A stretch of DNA of 64,000 nucleotides, from contig VXBA01001784.1 in NCBI GenBank assembly GCA_013399895.1, positions 624,253 through 688,252 of the forward strand, given 5' to 3'. The number at the start of each line of letters is the position of its first letter. Position 1 is the stretch's first letter. The notes beneath the pieces were generated by a model. The model did not search any database. It saw only the letters and a list, made by a program, of their open reading frames with translations, and was not told the origin of the DNA. Below are positions 49,201-61,200 of this stretch, one piece after another. Origin of the DNA: Serilophus lunatus (Eukaryota > Chordata > Aves > Passeriformes > Eurylaimidae). The position numbers and the translations under genes were made by a program.

Positions 49201-51629
49201 CTCTGCCAGTGGCTACTGGCACTCCTACATCCCTTTGACACAAACTTGGTAGCAAAAGACAAGAAAAAAAGCAGAAGTAATGAAAATGTCCAGAACAATG
49301 AAGAGGACACACCCAAACGTCAAGGTCCATGTCCCACCTTTCTGGGCTCTGCTCAGCCCTCCTGCTGTTGCCATTGCTGCTTTCCCAGCCACAGCACATC
49401 AGCTCCACTTAGGCAGGAGTTGGAGCATGTCCTGGCCACATGCAGATGTGGGCTCTGGCTATGCTGGCCTCTAAGCCATGCCTCAGCCTCAGCTGGGCAG
49501 GTGCTAGCTGGCCCTGGCTCCCTCATGCCAGGGACACCATGAGCAGTAGGAACAATTGCATACTTGTGTCCAAGCCCTGTAGATTTCCCATGCAGCCTGA
49601 GGTTGCTCTGCGTTACTGGTGTCTTAGCCAGACCCTTGACTTCTCAAATGCATCTCAATTCACCCAATCCCAACCCCAAGCCATTGTGTCCTCCTCCCTG
49701 GCCTTGCAACCCAGGTACATAGTGGCAGAGTTAGTCTCCAAGCCCAGGTGAATGCCCCACACCTCATCCCTTTCACCTCTTTCACTTCTCCCTCCTCACA
49801 CATTAGTTGACAACCAAATAACCAGATCCAACAATCTGAATAAACTAATCTGAGTTTGTGGTAAAATAGTGATCGATCACATAAACTAATGCAAGTTTCC
49901 CCCAAAATTCTCTCTTTCCATGACATTTCTTATTTTCCACCTGCCTCCTCTCTCCCACTGTCCTTTCCACTGCACTAGAGAAAGGACCGCCCTCTGCACA
50001 ACCACTGCAGACCCTGCTCAACCCTGCAGCCTCCCCTGAGACTTGCATGAAGATGAGCAATCAAGCAGCATTCAAGCAAACAGCCTTTTCAACATTTGTT
50101 TCTCAATTCAGTCAAAATAGCCCCGAGGAGCACTGTGCTTGGTGGAGCCACCAGAGGACAGGGCTGATGTTTGTCCTTGCTTTTGTCTGTGCTCCCCAGG
50201 GTGCAGCAGGTCTTTATCCCACTGTGGCCACCTCAGGGATGTGCCTGGGTGTGTGAATGTGTGATAGGGGTGAGCACAGGCACAGCCCGAAGGGACATTT
50301 GGGTTGGGCAGCCAAAATCAACCCTTTCCCCAGAGCAGTGGCTATGGAAGCACTGGTCACTGTGCGGGAGAGCTCACTCTGCAAACTCTGCAGTCCAGAT
50401 CCAAATGTTGCCCCCAGTTACAGTTGTGAAAACTCTCTTGTTTTCTGCAAGGGGACTGAACGACTGTTATTTGAGGCAGAATTTAATCCCGATGTTGCAA
50501 CAATGGACCATAATGACCTGAAGGTGTTGTGGAATTGCTTTTTGCTGTAGCAAGACAGATGGACAGAGAATAGTGATTTTTCTTTGAGGTTCTCAAAGGA
50601 AAAATCAAATTTTATTAAAGATACCATAGAGAATGATTGCTTCTTTCATGTTTTATTGCTCCACTCCGCAACAACAAAATATATGAAACTAGCCCAATCA
50701 CATATCTAGTCATACAAAGGCAATCAAGAGCACATTACAAATTATATATGATTCAACACAGTGTAGTACCATTCATAATACAATTCTAATAATACCAGAA
50801 AAAATGGACTTCCACAGCCTATAAGATTTTCTTGACCTGTATTTAATAATCATTGGATTAGTTTTCATCCAGCATTGTTTCTATGAAGCTGAAACAAAAC
50901 AATATTTTTAGTTCTGAGAGAAAGCAGGACTTAAGAGTATGTGTCTCTATATCTACATTTGTTGTGTAAACTGAGTACAATAAACTAAAGAAAAGTAAAT
51001 TTAGAATAAAAATAATGTTAAAAGAATAAGGAGGCCTGAGAGTAAATCAGTGAGTTAGTAATTTTTGTAAATTCAAGTGTCAGTTATAGCCCAGGAAGAT
51101 TAAAATCTAAAAGTGGTGGAAAGTGTTCATTTTTTGCCATCTGACAAGTCTGGGGTCCAAAGACAATCCTAGACTTTATTAAAGTCAGTGGTTTGGCTGG
51201 AGTGTCTTCCAGGTACAACAGAACAGCCTGAGTAAAAACCAGAAGAAATGAACTGAACCAGTTACTGATCCATAAATAAATATTAATCCACACATCATTG
51301 TAGAACTATTTTAGAAATTAAAATCTCTAAAATGCATCACATTTTCTTTGAACCAAGCAGTAAATTGAAACAACTCTTTGCTTGACAAGTCTATGGTGCT
51401 CATTTCCCGTGCAGGCAAAAAAATTATGAATAGGCACAATTTCATGACTACTGTCCCATGATTGTATTTCAACATCATATACAACCTGTTGGTTACAAAG
51501 GCCTGTGGAGAACTGGCTTTAAAAATTAGAAAAGGAATATGAGAGAACAATGGTTTGATAAGATGTGTAGACAGGACAAATGCATGTTTGAGTGGATTTG
51601 TTTTTAATGCTCAGTTCTATGCACATTAG
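43253..51629. other. Downstream intergenic region
   Basis: AT-rich with a GC-richer section at about 49150-50560 that has open frames up to 121 codons of Cys/Pro/Ser/Ala-rich composition and no recognisable domain. This section may be an old unclassified repeat. Nothing else is supported. Confidence 0.5.
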
Positions 51630-52100
51630 GAATTTTGTCAATAATACCAAACTGGGAAGTGCTTTTGGCTCTTTTGAGGGACCAGATGCCTTGCAGAGGG
51701 ACCTAGATAGAATGGAGCTTTGAGCTATGGTAACAGGATAAAATTTAACACGTCTAAATATAGGACTCTGCACTTAGGATGGAGTAATCCCAGGCAGAAG
51801 CATACATTGGGAAAGGAGTGACCTCCTGAGAAAGGGGAGTGGAGGAGGAGGTGGTAATCTTTTCTCCCTAGTACCCAGTGACAGGACATTTGGAAGTAGT
51901 TCAAGAGGAGGTTTAAACTTGACATTAGAAAGTGCTTTTTACACTGAAACAGGCTTCCTGTAGAGGTGGTCAGTGCCCCAAGACTGTCACTGTTAAAGAG
52001 GCATGTGGACAATGCCCTTAATAACAGGCTTTATAACTTGATCAGCGCTGAATTGGTCAGACAGTTGGACTAGATGACCATTGGAAGTCCCTTTCAACTA
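51630..52100 (+). mobile_element. Longer CR1 LINE fragment with internal deletion
   Basis: The copy starts with ACCAAACTGGGAAGTGC and includes CTTGCAGAGGGACCTAGATA and ACTCTGCACTTAGGATGGAG, then GACATTTGGAAGTAGTTCAA, CAGGCTTCCTGTAGAGGTGG and GTTGGACTAGATGACCATTG. A stretch normally present between the upstream block and the 3' region seems missing near 51820-51850. It joins the pentanucleotide tail at 52101. Confidence 0.87.
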
Positions 52101-52255
52101 TTCTATTCTATTCTATTCTATTCTATTCTATTCTATTCTATTCTATTCTATTCTATTCTATTCTATTCTATTCTATTCTATTCTATTCTATTCTATTCTA
52201 TTCTATTCTATTCTATTCTATTCTATTCTATTCTATTCTATTCTATTCTATTCTA
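52098..52255 (+). repeat. (TTCTA)n microsatellite grown from a CR1 tail
   Basis: From 52101 to 52255 there are 31 consecutive, apparently perfect TTCTA units (155 bp) preceded by CTA. They sit exactly where a CR1 element ends, after CTTTCAACTA. All three forward frames are stop-free, giving spurious Phe-Tyr-Ser-Ile-Leu repeat frames that should not be annotated as proteins. Confidence 0.97.
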
Positions 52256-55200
52256 CACAGGCTGGTGAACTAGTGGGATGGGTGCTCAGGGAACTTGCTG
52301 TGTGCTCTACCAGCAGTGTGCAGATCCTCATTTGGGACATTTTCTGGATGCAGTGATTAACTGTTTAAAAACAAAGGCACTGCAAATTTTTTTCACTTTC
52401 TCATTGCCAGCCCAGCTTCTGCCACCCACCTCTCCTGTCATCGTGCAATGGCTTGGAAGGATGAGTGTGGGTGTAAACTGTGAGAAGGTCTGTCATGGCA
52501 ATCAGCTAAAATCCGTGTCCCTAGTGTAAAGCAAAAAACCTACCTGAAAGACAGACACTCTAAAACTGGAGATAGAGGAAAAACAATAGCAGAAGGCAAG
52601 AGCTCTAGGAAAAGCTGAAACGTAAACAGCCTTTGTTGAAAAATAGGTCAGTAGTCCTTGTAGCCTCTAAAAACATCTCAATGTGTTTCTTCAGGCTACA
52701 GCTGGATCCAGCAAAGTCGGCAGCATCTGCATGAGTGACGCATCTGGACCAAGGCCTGTGTGCAGGGGGATGTGAGTGCCAAGCTGGGATGAGCTGGTAG
52801 GGGTAGATGGAGTGACATTTGCGGCTGGGTGGCATGAAGGTGCCATTTCATTCCTTGTGCCAAGGCCCATGCCAATCATGCTGCAAGGCTACTCAGAAGA
52901 TTATGTTTTGAAGAAAGAACAGAGCCTGCTTAATCCTGGTTAACGCAAAGCCTCTGTTAAAAATGATGTGCACATTTTTGAGTCTGTTTCAAGCTGGCTA
53001 AACTATGAAAAGGGGACATTCTTTATTATTACTTCTCTTGAAGCAAATTCATTTCCATTCCCCCTGAAGTGAAACTTAGGGAGTGAGGAAGACTCAAAAG
53101 AGCTAATGGGGAAGGCGTCGCCAATATAACTTCACAAAACATATTCAGTTACTCTTCCTCCACAAAGCCACTGAGTAATTTAAAAAAATAAAACATCAGA
53201 AAACAAGGCAGCTTGCTTCTCTGTAATTTAGAAGCATAAAAGGGAACTGATGCTGTAATTACAGGCTGAAAAACCAAAAGCCTCATTTTTAAAAGTTGTT
53301 TCAGTGGACTTTTTTTTTTTTAATTGGTATTAGCTCCTCCAAAGCAGGAACAAAACCTCCAGTCAAGACCTTTGTTCAAATTTGAATCAACCAAGGAAAG
53401 GTGTTGGAGGGAGCCCTGGCAGACTAGAAATTATTAGTGTGCCACAAAGCAGAGGTGCAAGCTGAGACTAGGATTTGATGCAGGCAGAAGTAAGTGAACA
53501 ATAGGAGATTTGCTGTGTGTATGGTATTTTTCATCATAGCAGATAAATATCCTTACTTCACAGACCAGACACTTGAGGCACAAAAATAATAACATCAATT
53601 AAAAAACATACCTGAAGTGACAAAAAATAGCTATGTTGACACTCCTTCTGCATTTCTCTTAAACTTACTAATTCTTTGGGTTCTGATATAATTAGTGCAT
53701 ATACAGTATAGTTAGTTAGATATGTGTATTATAGTTAGAAATACGTGTGCATACCAAGTATAGTTAGCTATTCTCAAAATTAGCCAATTTAAGATCAAAT
53801 TCTGTAGAACCATCACAGCCATGTGACAGATCAGCTTCTTTGCCTTCAAACAAACAAAGTGAAACCCAAAGGATTTGCAATGAACCTTACCGGGGAGGTG
53901 AAGGCAGACAACATCACTTCAAGAATGTCGTGGCTTTTCCAATGAAGTTCCTTGTTCCAACTTAAGAGAAAGCAAATTCCAGCACCAATGTGTCCTTGCT
54001 CAGCAATTCAAGCAATTGATATTGGTCACTGTCTGTTAGAAGGTCAAAAGAAATGGCCTCCTCTCTCATCTCGGGAACACTCTGTCTCTTGCATATGCCA
54101 GAAAACATTTGAAGGCAAGACTTCTGACTTTCTCATTTCCTTTCCTGTTTTGTTTTGCAGGGATTTTAAGTTCTTGGCCTCCAAGCTCTCTTTTTACAGG
54201 CTTTTTGCCTTTGTTTATTGCCATTTAGAATTTATTTGCTTTTGTTAAGATGCTTCAGGCATGGATGCCCATAAATTAAAATGCATTATTATTACAATAA
54301 AGTTGCGTCGCTGCTGAAAGTCAGACTGGCTAACACAGACCTATAAATAGAGGGCTAAATGAGAAGCTGGATGGTATCAACCTCTACAAAATGTAACACA
54401 GCAGAAAGTATTTAATCTGTGAGGTGAAAAATATGGAGAGGTGGTGTATGAAGGGATGTTCATATAAGCATCTGATGGCCTGAAAAGTTTCTTTGAAACT
54501 GGGATGACCATGAAAAACCTTAAAACCTTCGTAGGGAATCAAGATGAATTATATGCTTATAAAACTGTGGTTGTTCTAAACTGTTGGGATTAAATGCTAA
54601 AACAGGCAGCATACTTTGACTCCCATCTCAAAGGAGCAAACCAACTTGAGAGAGCAGTGACTGTGCAGTACCACAATTACAGGGAGAGGTTGCTTATTGC
54701 AGCAGCCACCTATGAAATTAAGAGTTCAGAGATCAAATAAAACAGCCTGCTCATTTTTCAAGCTTTCCTTTGAATATTCAAATTAAAAGTTTTCACTTCA
54801 GTTCTTTGAATAAAAACCAACCAACCAACCAAACCACACCAAAAAAAAAAAGGAGAGAAATACCCCAGGTGTTACTGCTTGTCATTTTGCTGCTGTGGTC
54901 AACCCAACTCACAGACAAACATTCAAAGACTTAGCAGTTCTCTTTGTAAGTGTGAAAATACTATGTAGGATGCATCCTGCACAACCCAGAGGCCTTGAAA
55001 TTGTGTTATAATTTTACCCTAAAAAAGCAATTCTTAAGTGCCTAAGTTGTTCATGAAGTAAAGGAGAATGTCTCAGAAGGCTTTCAAAACAAAATTCTTC
55101 TGTCTAATGCAGAAGCAAGGAAGATTTCCATCCAAGGGATCTTCAATAACTTTCTTCTCTCCATTTACTGCACAGGGAATGTTGTCACCTAAAATGTATT

Positions 55201-58200
55201 AGATTCCAAAATTTAGCCACAGGTTAGTTGCCTAAATGAGGTGAGCTGGAATGAATCTCTGAATGTTTCCCTTTCTGTGTGCACTTTTACTCTGAAGTGC
55301 CCCACATATGAAGACCTGAAGGTGTTTCTATATATAAAGATGCACCACAGTCCTGTAAAGAAAACAAATATTTCCATTTCCCCATAAGAAATCTGATCCA
55401 CAGAAAAGGAACAAAATGACTTAGATTAGATATGCAGTGCATACTTATGAATTCAAGTTGTGCCTTGGCCTTTATTTCCAGGACTGAGAAGGAATAAAGT
55501 CCAAACCTATAGTCAAATGACATCTGCAAAAGACTCAAAACACAACGGATATATCTCCCAAGGTCACAGAAAATGTAGTGAAGAAAACACCTACAAGGGC
55601 CTAAGTCCTACAACCCATCATCTCTCATGTTAGTGTGTCTTTCTAATTTATAGTTTATTAGTCTTGTTTCTCTACTTTAAATGAAAATCCATGAACTACC
55701 AGTAATTTATGTCTTCTGATTGCCTTTTGGTCTGAAATGTTTTCTTACCATTTCTTGGCTGGTTTGATTTCTTTGCCTTTTCCAATCGAAAAATTATGGT
55801 TCCTGGTTTTGGTTTGGTTCGGTTCGTAAAATATCCAACGACCTTACAAATAGAAAACCTTAAAAAATATTCCCTTGGAAAGAAGTTCTAAAAGGCATGT
55901 CTAATTTGCCATAGGTTTTCCCCTTGATATAAACTACATTTCTTTTATCTGGTAGAAATCAATGCAGCAGATATAAGAGGTTGATCTAAAATAATATAAT
56001 TCCTACTGTCATTGCTTTAATGGAAAGTCCTGCTTTAAGTTTTACTAACCAGGAAATAGGCAGCACGAGATACCTCTCTAAAAGCCAATTGCTAAATTTC
56101 TAGATTAAGTCCCCTTTCTATTTTTATCCATGAAAAGGTAAATTGGCCTTTATGTATTCATGTATGTCTTTCATCATTATCCAGAAAACATGACAGTAAA
56201 CATCCCTTTTTGCTGAGAGAGGAAAAGCTGTGGCATCAGAATCCCTCACACGACTGTGTGGTATTATTAAAACAGATATTAAAACCAACTGAAAAAACAA
56301 CTTCTTCAAGAGAAACTAGAGTCATGGCTGCTTTTACTGCTGCTCATTCTGTTAAGTGCAGCTCTCAGCAATTTACAGGCAGTTTTCTGTCAGAATCTGG
56401 CCACCGGTCCATCTCAAAGGGTCTGTCCTTCTGGTTACTATAAACTTTGGTGCAGGAATGGTCAGCATACTATCTCTCTCCCTCCCTCATTGCAAAGGCA
56501 TCTGAAATGTGCAGTAGATTTTGCACTTGACCAACTCCTCCACTCTGGACCACTGCTTCTGAGAGGGTTCTAATGAAGTGTAGCTAGAAGCTAGAAGATG
56601 TAGAGCTTTCTGGTCCTACCAAGATCTATTTAAAGTTCATTGGGGTTCAACTTTTTATTAATATTTTTGAGGCAAGATAGTTTGGGACATGCTAACTGAA
56701 TCATCCACCATGGCATTTTCCCCTTCTACTGAACTACAATTCAGTTATTCATATGTGTTAATTAATAATCCTTCAAGAGCCAAAGCATTAGTACATCATT
56801 TATTCCTTGCTGCCAGGAAAATTATACAAGAGACTTTGTATTCATTGCTCTGTTGCCAGTAAAACTGGACTAAAGAAACGGAAAAGCAGGGAAAGACAGA
56901 CTGCCCATTCTGTAACAGCATCAAAGGCATACACCAGACTTTGCTTATCGTCTCCTTGAACAAAAACACACAACCTTGATGGTCAAATGGGAGACTTCAA
57001 CAAACAAATCTCATATAAACTGCCAAATCATCTGAGAAAAAAAAAAATCCTCCCCACAGCATTTTTCTTTCTTATCTGATATCGGAGCTTTATAACTGCT
57101 CTGTTCCTTTAACCACAAGGCTTTTTAATGAGGACTACTCAGCAATGGCTTCATCACAGCTTCGAGATAATGTCTCCAGCTGTGATTTAAGGAGGGCAAA
57201 TACATCCCTCCTGCAAAGATAAACAAAATGAAACTTTCCCAGCAGTATCTGTTCTAGTCCAGTGGAGAGAACATAATTCAGTGCCTATGACACTGCTCCT
57301 CTGCTTCAACCACTTCTCTCAGGCAGGAGCTGAGCTGAGCACCCAGGGTGGCCAGAAAGCTTGCCTTCATACACAACAGAGCTAATATGTAGGTCAGCTC
57401 CTTTAATTATAATTATCTAGTCATTCTCCAGCAGTGGTTGACTGTATTCTCATATCAGTTTAAAGGACATGTTTGTTTTCTGCACATCTTTTCAGCCCAT
57501 GTATCACTGCAAAATTAATCAAAATGGAAAATCTGCATAAACATTTATTAAAATGTTCATTCTCAATCAAAGCTACCTATTTATCAAAGTAGTCTGTTTT
57601 CTCATGTAGAATGATCTTATTTATCCACATGATGGATAAGATTATCCATTATCCTATTAGATAATGAAACATAATTAATGTAGAGGTCTATTAATTCATT
57701 ATACAAAATTCTTGCCTGTCAATAAAGAAGAAATGTGTATCTCCATCTCCCTTGTCTCCAGATAAGACACAAATATATTATTTGATTTGAGAAGGTTTTA
57801 CTTCAATGTCCAAGTGATGTCTTGAATATATAAATAATACGGCTCATTCCTCAAGAAAACAGTTTTTTCTACAAGATTGTGTAATATCTGGAAAGCACCC
57901 AAGGAAGATCTTCATAAAACTCTGGTTTTCTGGTGGTTTTGTCCTCAAACAAAACAGATGTGCTCAGGTTTTGCTGCCCTCCTCCAGTGCAGGCACAAGT
58001 ACTGTGGTAGAGAAAAAAAAATTTGGTAACCAATCCTTTGATATAGAAAACCACATGGAGTTGAGTCATAAACTGTGGACACGAGACAACTAATTATGGG
58101 TTGTGTTAGGCATGGAGAACAGGTTAACTGCTACATAATTACACTCGAGATCGCTCAGGACACAGTCAAGGAAACCCAGTTAATAGAAAGAAGTAAATGA

Positions 58201-61200
58201 AAATTTATTGGTGTCTATGAAGGAAAACTAGACCTGTCTGTTTTCTTTAGCTTCTTCAGTGATTTTAGATGTTCTTGATGCTTTACTGCTGCTTAAACTA
58301 TATACTTAAGAAATCTAAACAGAGATTTATATTTCATATTCTGCTATTTTTCGTGAGAATGGCGGAGAAGGAGTTAGCAAAGACTTCTTGAATAAGTCCC
58401 CTGCACTGCTAGTTGAGTGAAACTCCAGAGGAAGTCGACACAATACAAACTGGAAATCTGTGAAATGGAAACTCCTGTGAAATAGATCACTGAGTGGTGA
58501 AAAGGAGATGGGTGGTCATACCAGAGGGATTGGTAGTCAAAGGGCTATGGGGAAAGGAGGGGCACTGGGTGTGGGATGCATTACAGGACACTGCGAGCTG
58601 CAGGGCCCTGTGGCTGCCCTGGGCACCCTGATGCCCTGGTGGCCTTGCCACAGCTTGAGCAAAGCCGTCTGTTCCAAGGCCACCACTTGTGGAGGAAAAT
58701 CTTCTGACAACAACAAAAGAGTGAGAAAACTGAGGTGAGCATACAGATGGGCTGCATCCCTGAGGCTTCCCTGAATGCCTGACTCAGACCAGTTTGAAGG
58801 CTTCCCCATTTCCTCCTAGCTTGGTGGAAACTTTTATCCCGGTTCCTTGAACTCACCCTCCAAAAGTACACATCATTTCTGAGTATACATCTATATATAG
58901 CCTCCTTCTGCAACACCACCTCACCGTCAGAGGCTGTTTCCCGTTGACACCAGCTAAATGGGGTATTGAAGTCTGAGGCTGAGGTGATGGGTCTCTACCT
59001 GAGTGAGTAGGCAGGCAGCCAAATGAACATCTAGCTTGGCTTGACCTTTCTGTGGTGTCACGACTCGCCCAGTGAAGTTGCAGGCAAACACTGTGGCTCT
59101 TTGGTTTTCTCTGTGCAACGATTACACTTTTGGTGCCATTGTGCAGATGCTGTGGGTAAGCCCGTGTGAGGCAGGGCATGACACCAGCCACTGGCTCAGG
59201 GTATCCCCTCTGGCACACCAGGCATTTCCTTCCAGCTCTGAGGCTGAGGATGTACTCTCGTGCAAGAAACCCAGGTATGATTCAGGTCTTTCAGGCACAC
59301 AGGCACTCGTCCTGCTTTTTGATCTGTAGCTGTAAAGGCACAGGTCTCCTCTTCAGATAGTCAAAGATATTCCATAAAAATTTCTGGCAGTTTCTAGGTT
59401 CTATATGTAAAGAAGGGTTTTCTGTTTAAAGAATATTCACAGCAATATATTTACAAAAGTTAATCACATGGGAAATGTCCAATGTGTATAAACCCATCCT
59501 GCATATCACAAGCCTCCATAGTTTTAGTTGCTGAAAATAACTTAGTCACCTGCAGACCTTAATTAGATGTCTGCCTGCTTCCTCTGGCAGGTTATCAGCA
59601 CTTGAGATACCCCCAGTCCCAGAAACAATCCCTGGTTTTACATCACAACTCATTTATTTTCTGAGCTGAGGAACAGACTTCCACTGTGTAACCATTTCCA
59701 AGTCTTTGCCAAGACTTTGCTTCTTGGCCTATGATTACTTAAACTCCAAGCACTTGTACTGTGGATATTTGGAGTGTCTATTAAAAAATTATGAAGGGTT
59801 TTTTTTGAACAGTAGTGTAAATTGTGTTTTCCAGGTCACTTTTCTGCAACTTACCTTCAAGGCTCTACTATTCCAGTCACTGACAAATTGCTGTTCCCCG
59901 CTCACCAAACCCATGATTTAGAAAGACAGAAGCACTTCTGATTCGTCTCCACTCAAAGAAACATCCCATCTCAAGACCTCAACCATGACTTATGACCATG
60001 TACAGTTTTGCAGCCACTGCATATTAGAAATAACAACTAATTACAAAACTGCAAAGTGAAACATGATTACTAAGGAAGAGTATTTAAATGTAACCATTGT
60101 TTACTCTGACATATGAGCCTGTCTTGAAAATGAGAGATTTCCCACACGAGAAATTAAGATTCTCAAGTTATTTTTTGATTTAAAGGCAATTTCTATACTT
60201 TTTATCATATCCTTTGAAGGGAATCATGACTCAGAGAGGCACAGGGTTAAGTGTGGAATGAACATTAAAGGCTCTTGTCACTGCAGCAAGACTCTAGAAA
60301 CTTGTGAATTTTTTTTTTTTTGCTGTTTCTCCTGGCAGCAGTGTGATAGGATTTAAAGCAAATTCTGGCCCTGATGGATGACAATTGCTGCTCCAAGGGA
60401 AAAAATAGAGGTGATTTCAGAAAGCCTTTATATATCATCAAGCAAGGACTATATACACCAGAGTTCAGGGATCCACTTCCAAGTAATCTGACTATGGGAA
60501 AAAAAATGGTACAAAAGGAAAATAAGAAAACCAGCATTATGGGGTACCTCGGAGATATTAGATCACCCAGGCTACTTCCTGTACATGAAAGTGAAAGCAA
60601 CAACTCAGCTTTGGTGATGTCTGTAGTCATTTCTATAGCTGAAGTATTTACTTTTGCATATATCTCTCTGATGTTGGCTGGATAAGTTACTCAGGTTTTT
60701 GTGAAAGGCAAGTGATCACTCTCAGCTGTGTGCTATGCCCTAACTTCACAGATCTTTTGGGAAAATATCTTGAAATTACACTCAATGTAAACATATAATT
60801 TTTATTTAATTAGTTTAGGAACCTGAGGTAGTTTATAGGCCATTCCTTGTCTTGGTTGGACTAGTACATGTTATAACACTAGAGTGAACTAACTTAGATA
60901 TCCATCCTTAAACATCCACCAAAATTGAACCATTTATCATTCCTAGGTTTATGTCACAGCTCTCTCATGACGCTTCATAGAAGTTACACTGGAAGCTTCG
61001 CAAATCATCTCATACTTGCTGCTCAAGTTTAGTAAGAATACCTCTGGCAATGTCCTTGCCGCTCCCTGCTTTCTGGTTTTTTTAACTTTCAAGTTTCTTT
61101 CCTTTTACAGTTGTATTTTGATTGCAAGTGCCCATTTCCTTTATGTTCAATTTAGGTATGGGACACTTTCCCAGAACTAAAATGAAGGCGTGAGTAAAGA

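Noticed and set aside
52074..52356. Two frames encoding long Phe-Tyr-Ser-Ile-Leu repeats.
   Set aside because: They are translations of the TTCTA microsatellite, whose length-5 unit is free of stops in the forward frames; not genes.
58508..59360. GC-richer stretch with 85-121-codon frames on both strands.
   Set aside because: Frames overlap in several phases, have no recognisable motif and lack start or splice support; compositional effect is the simplest explanation.
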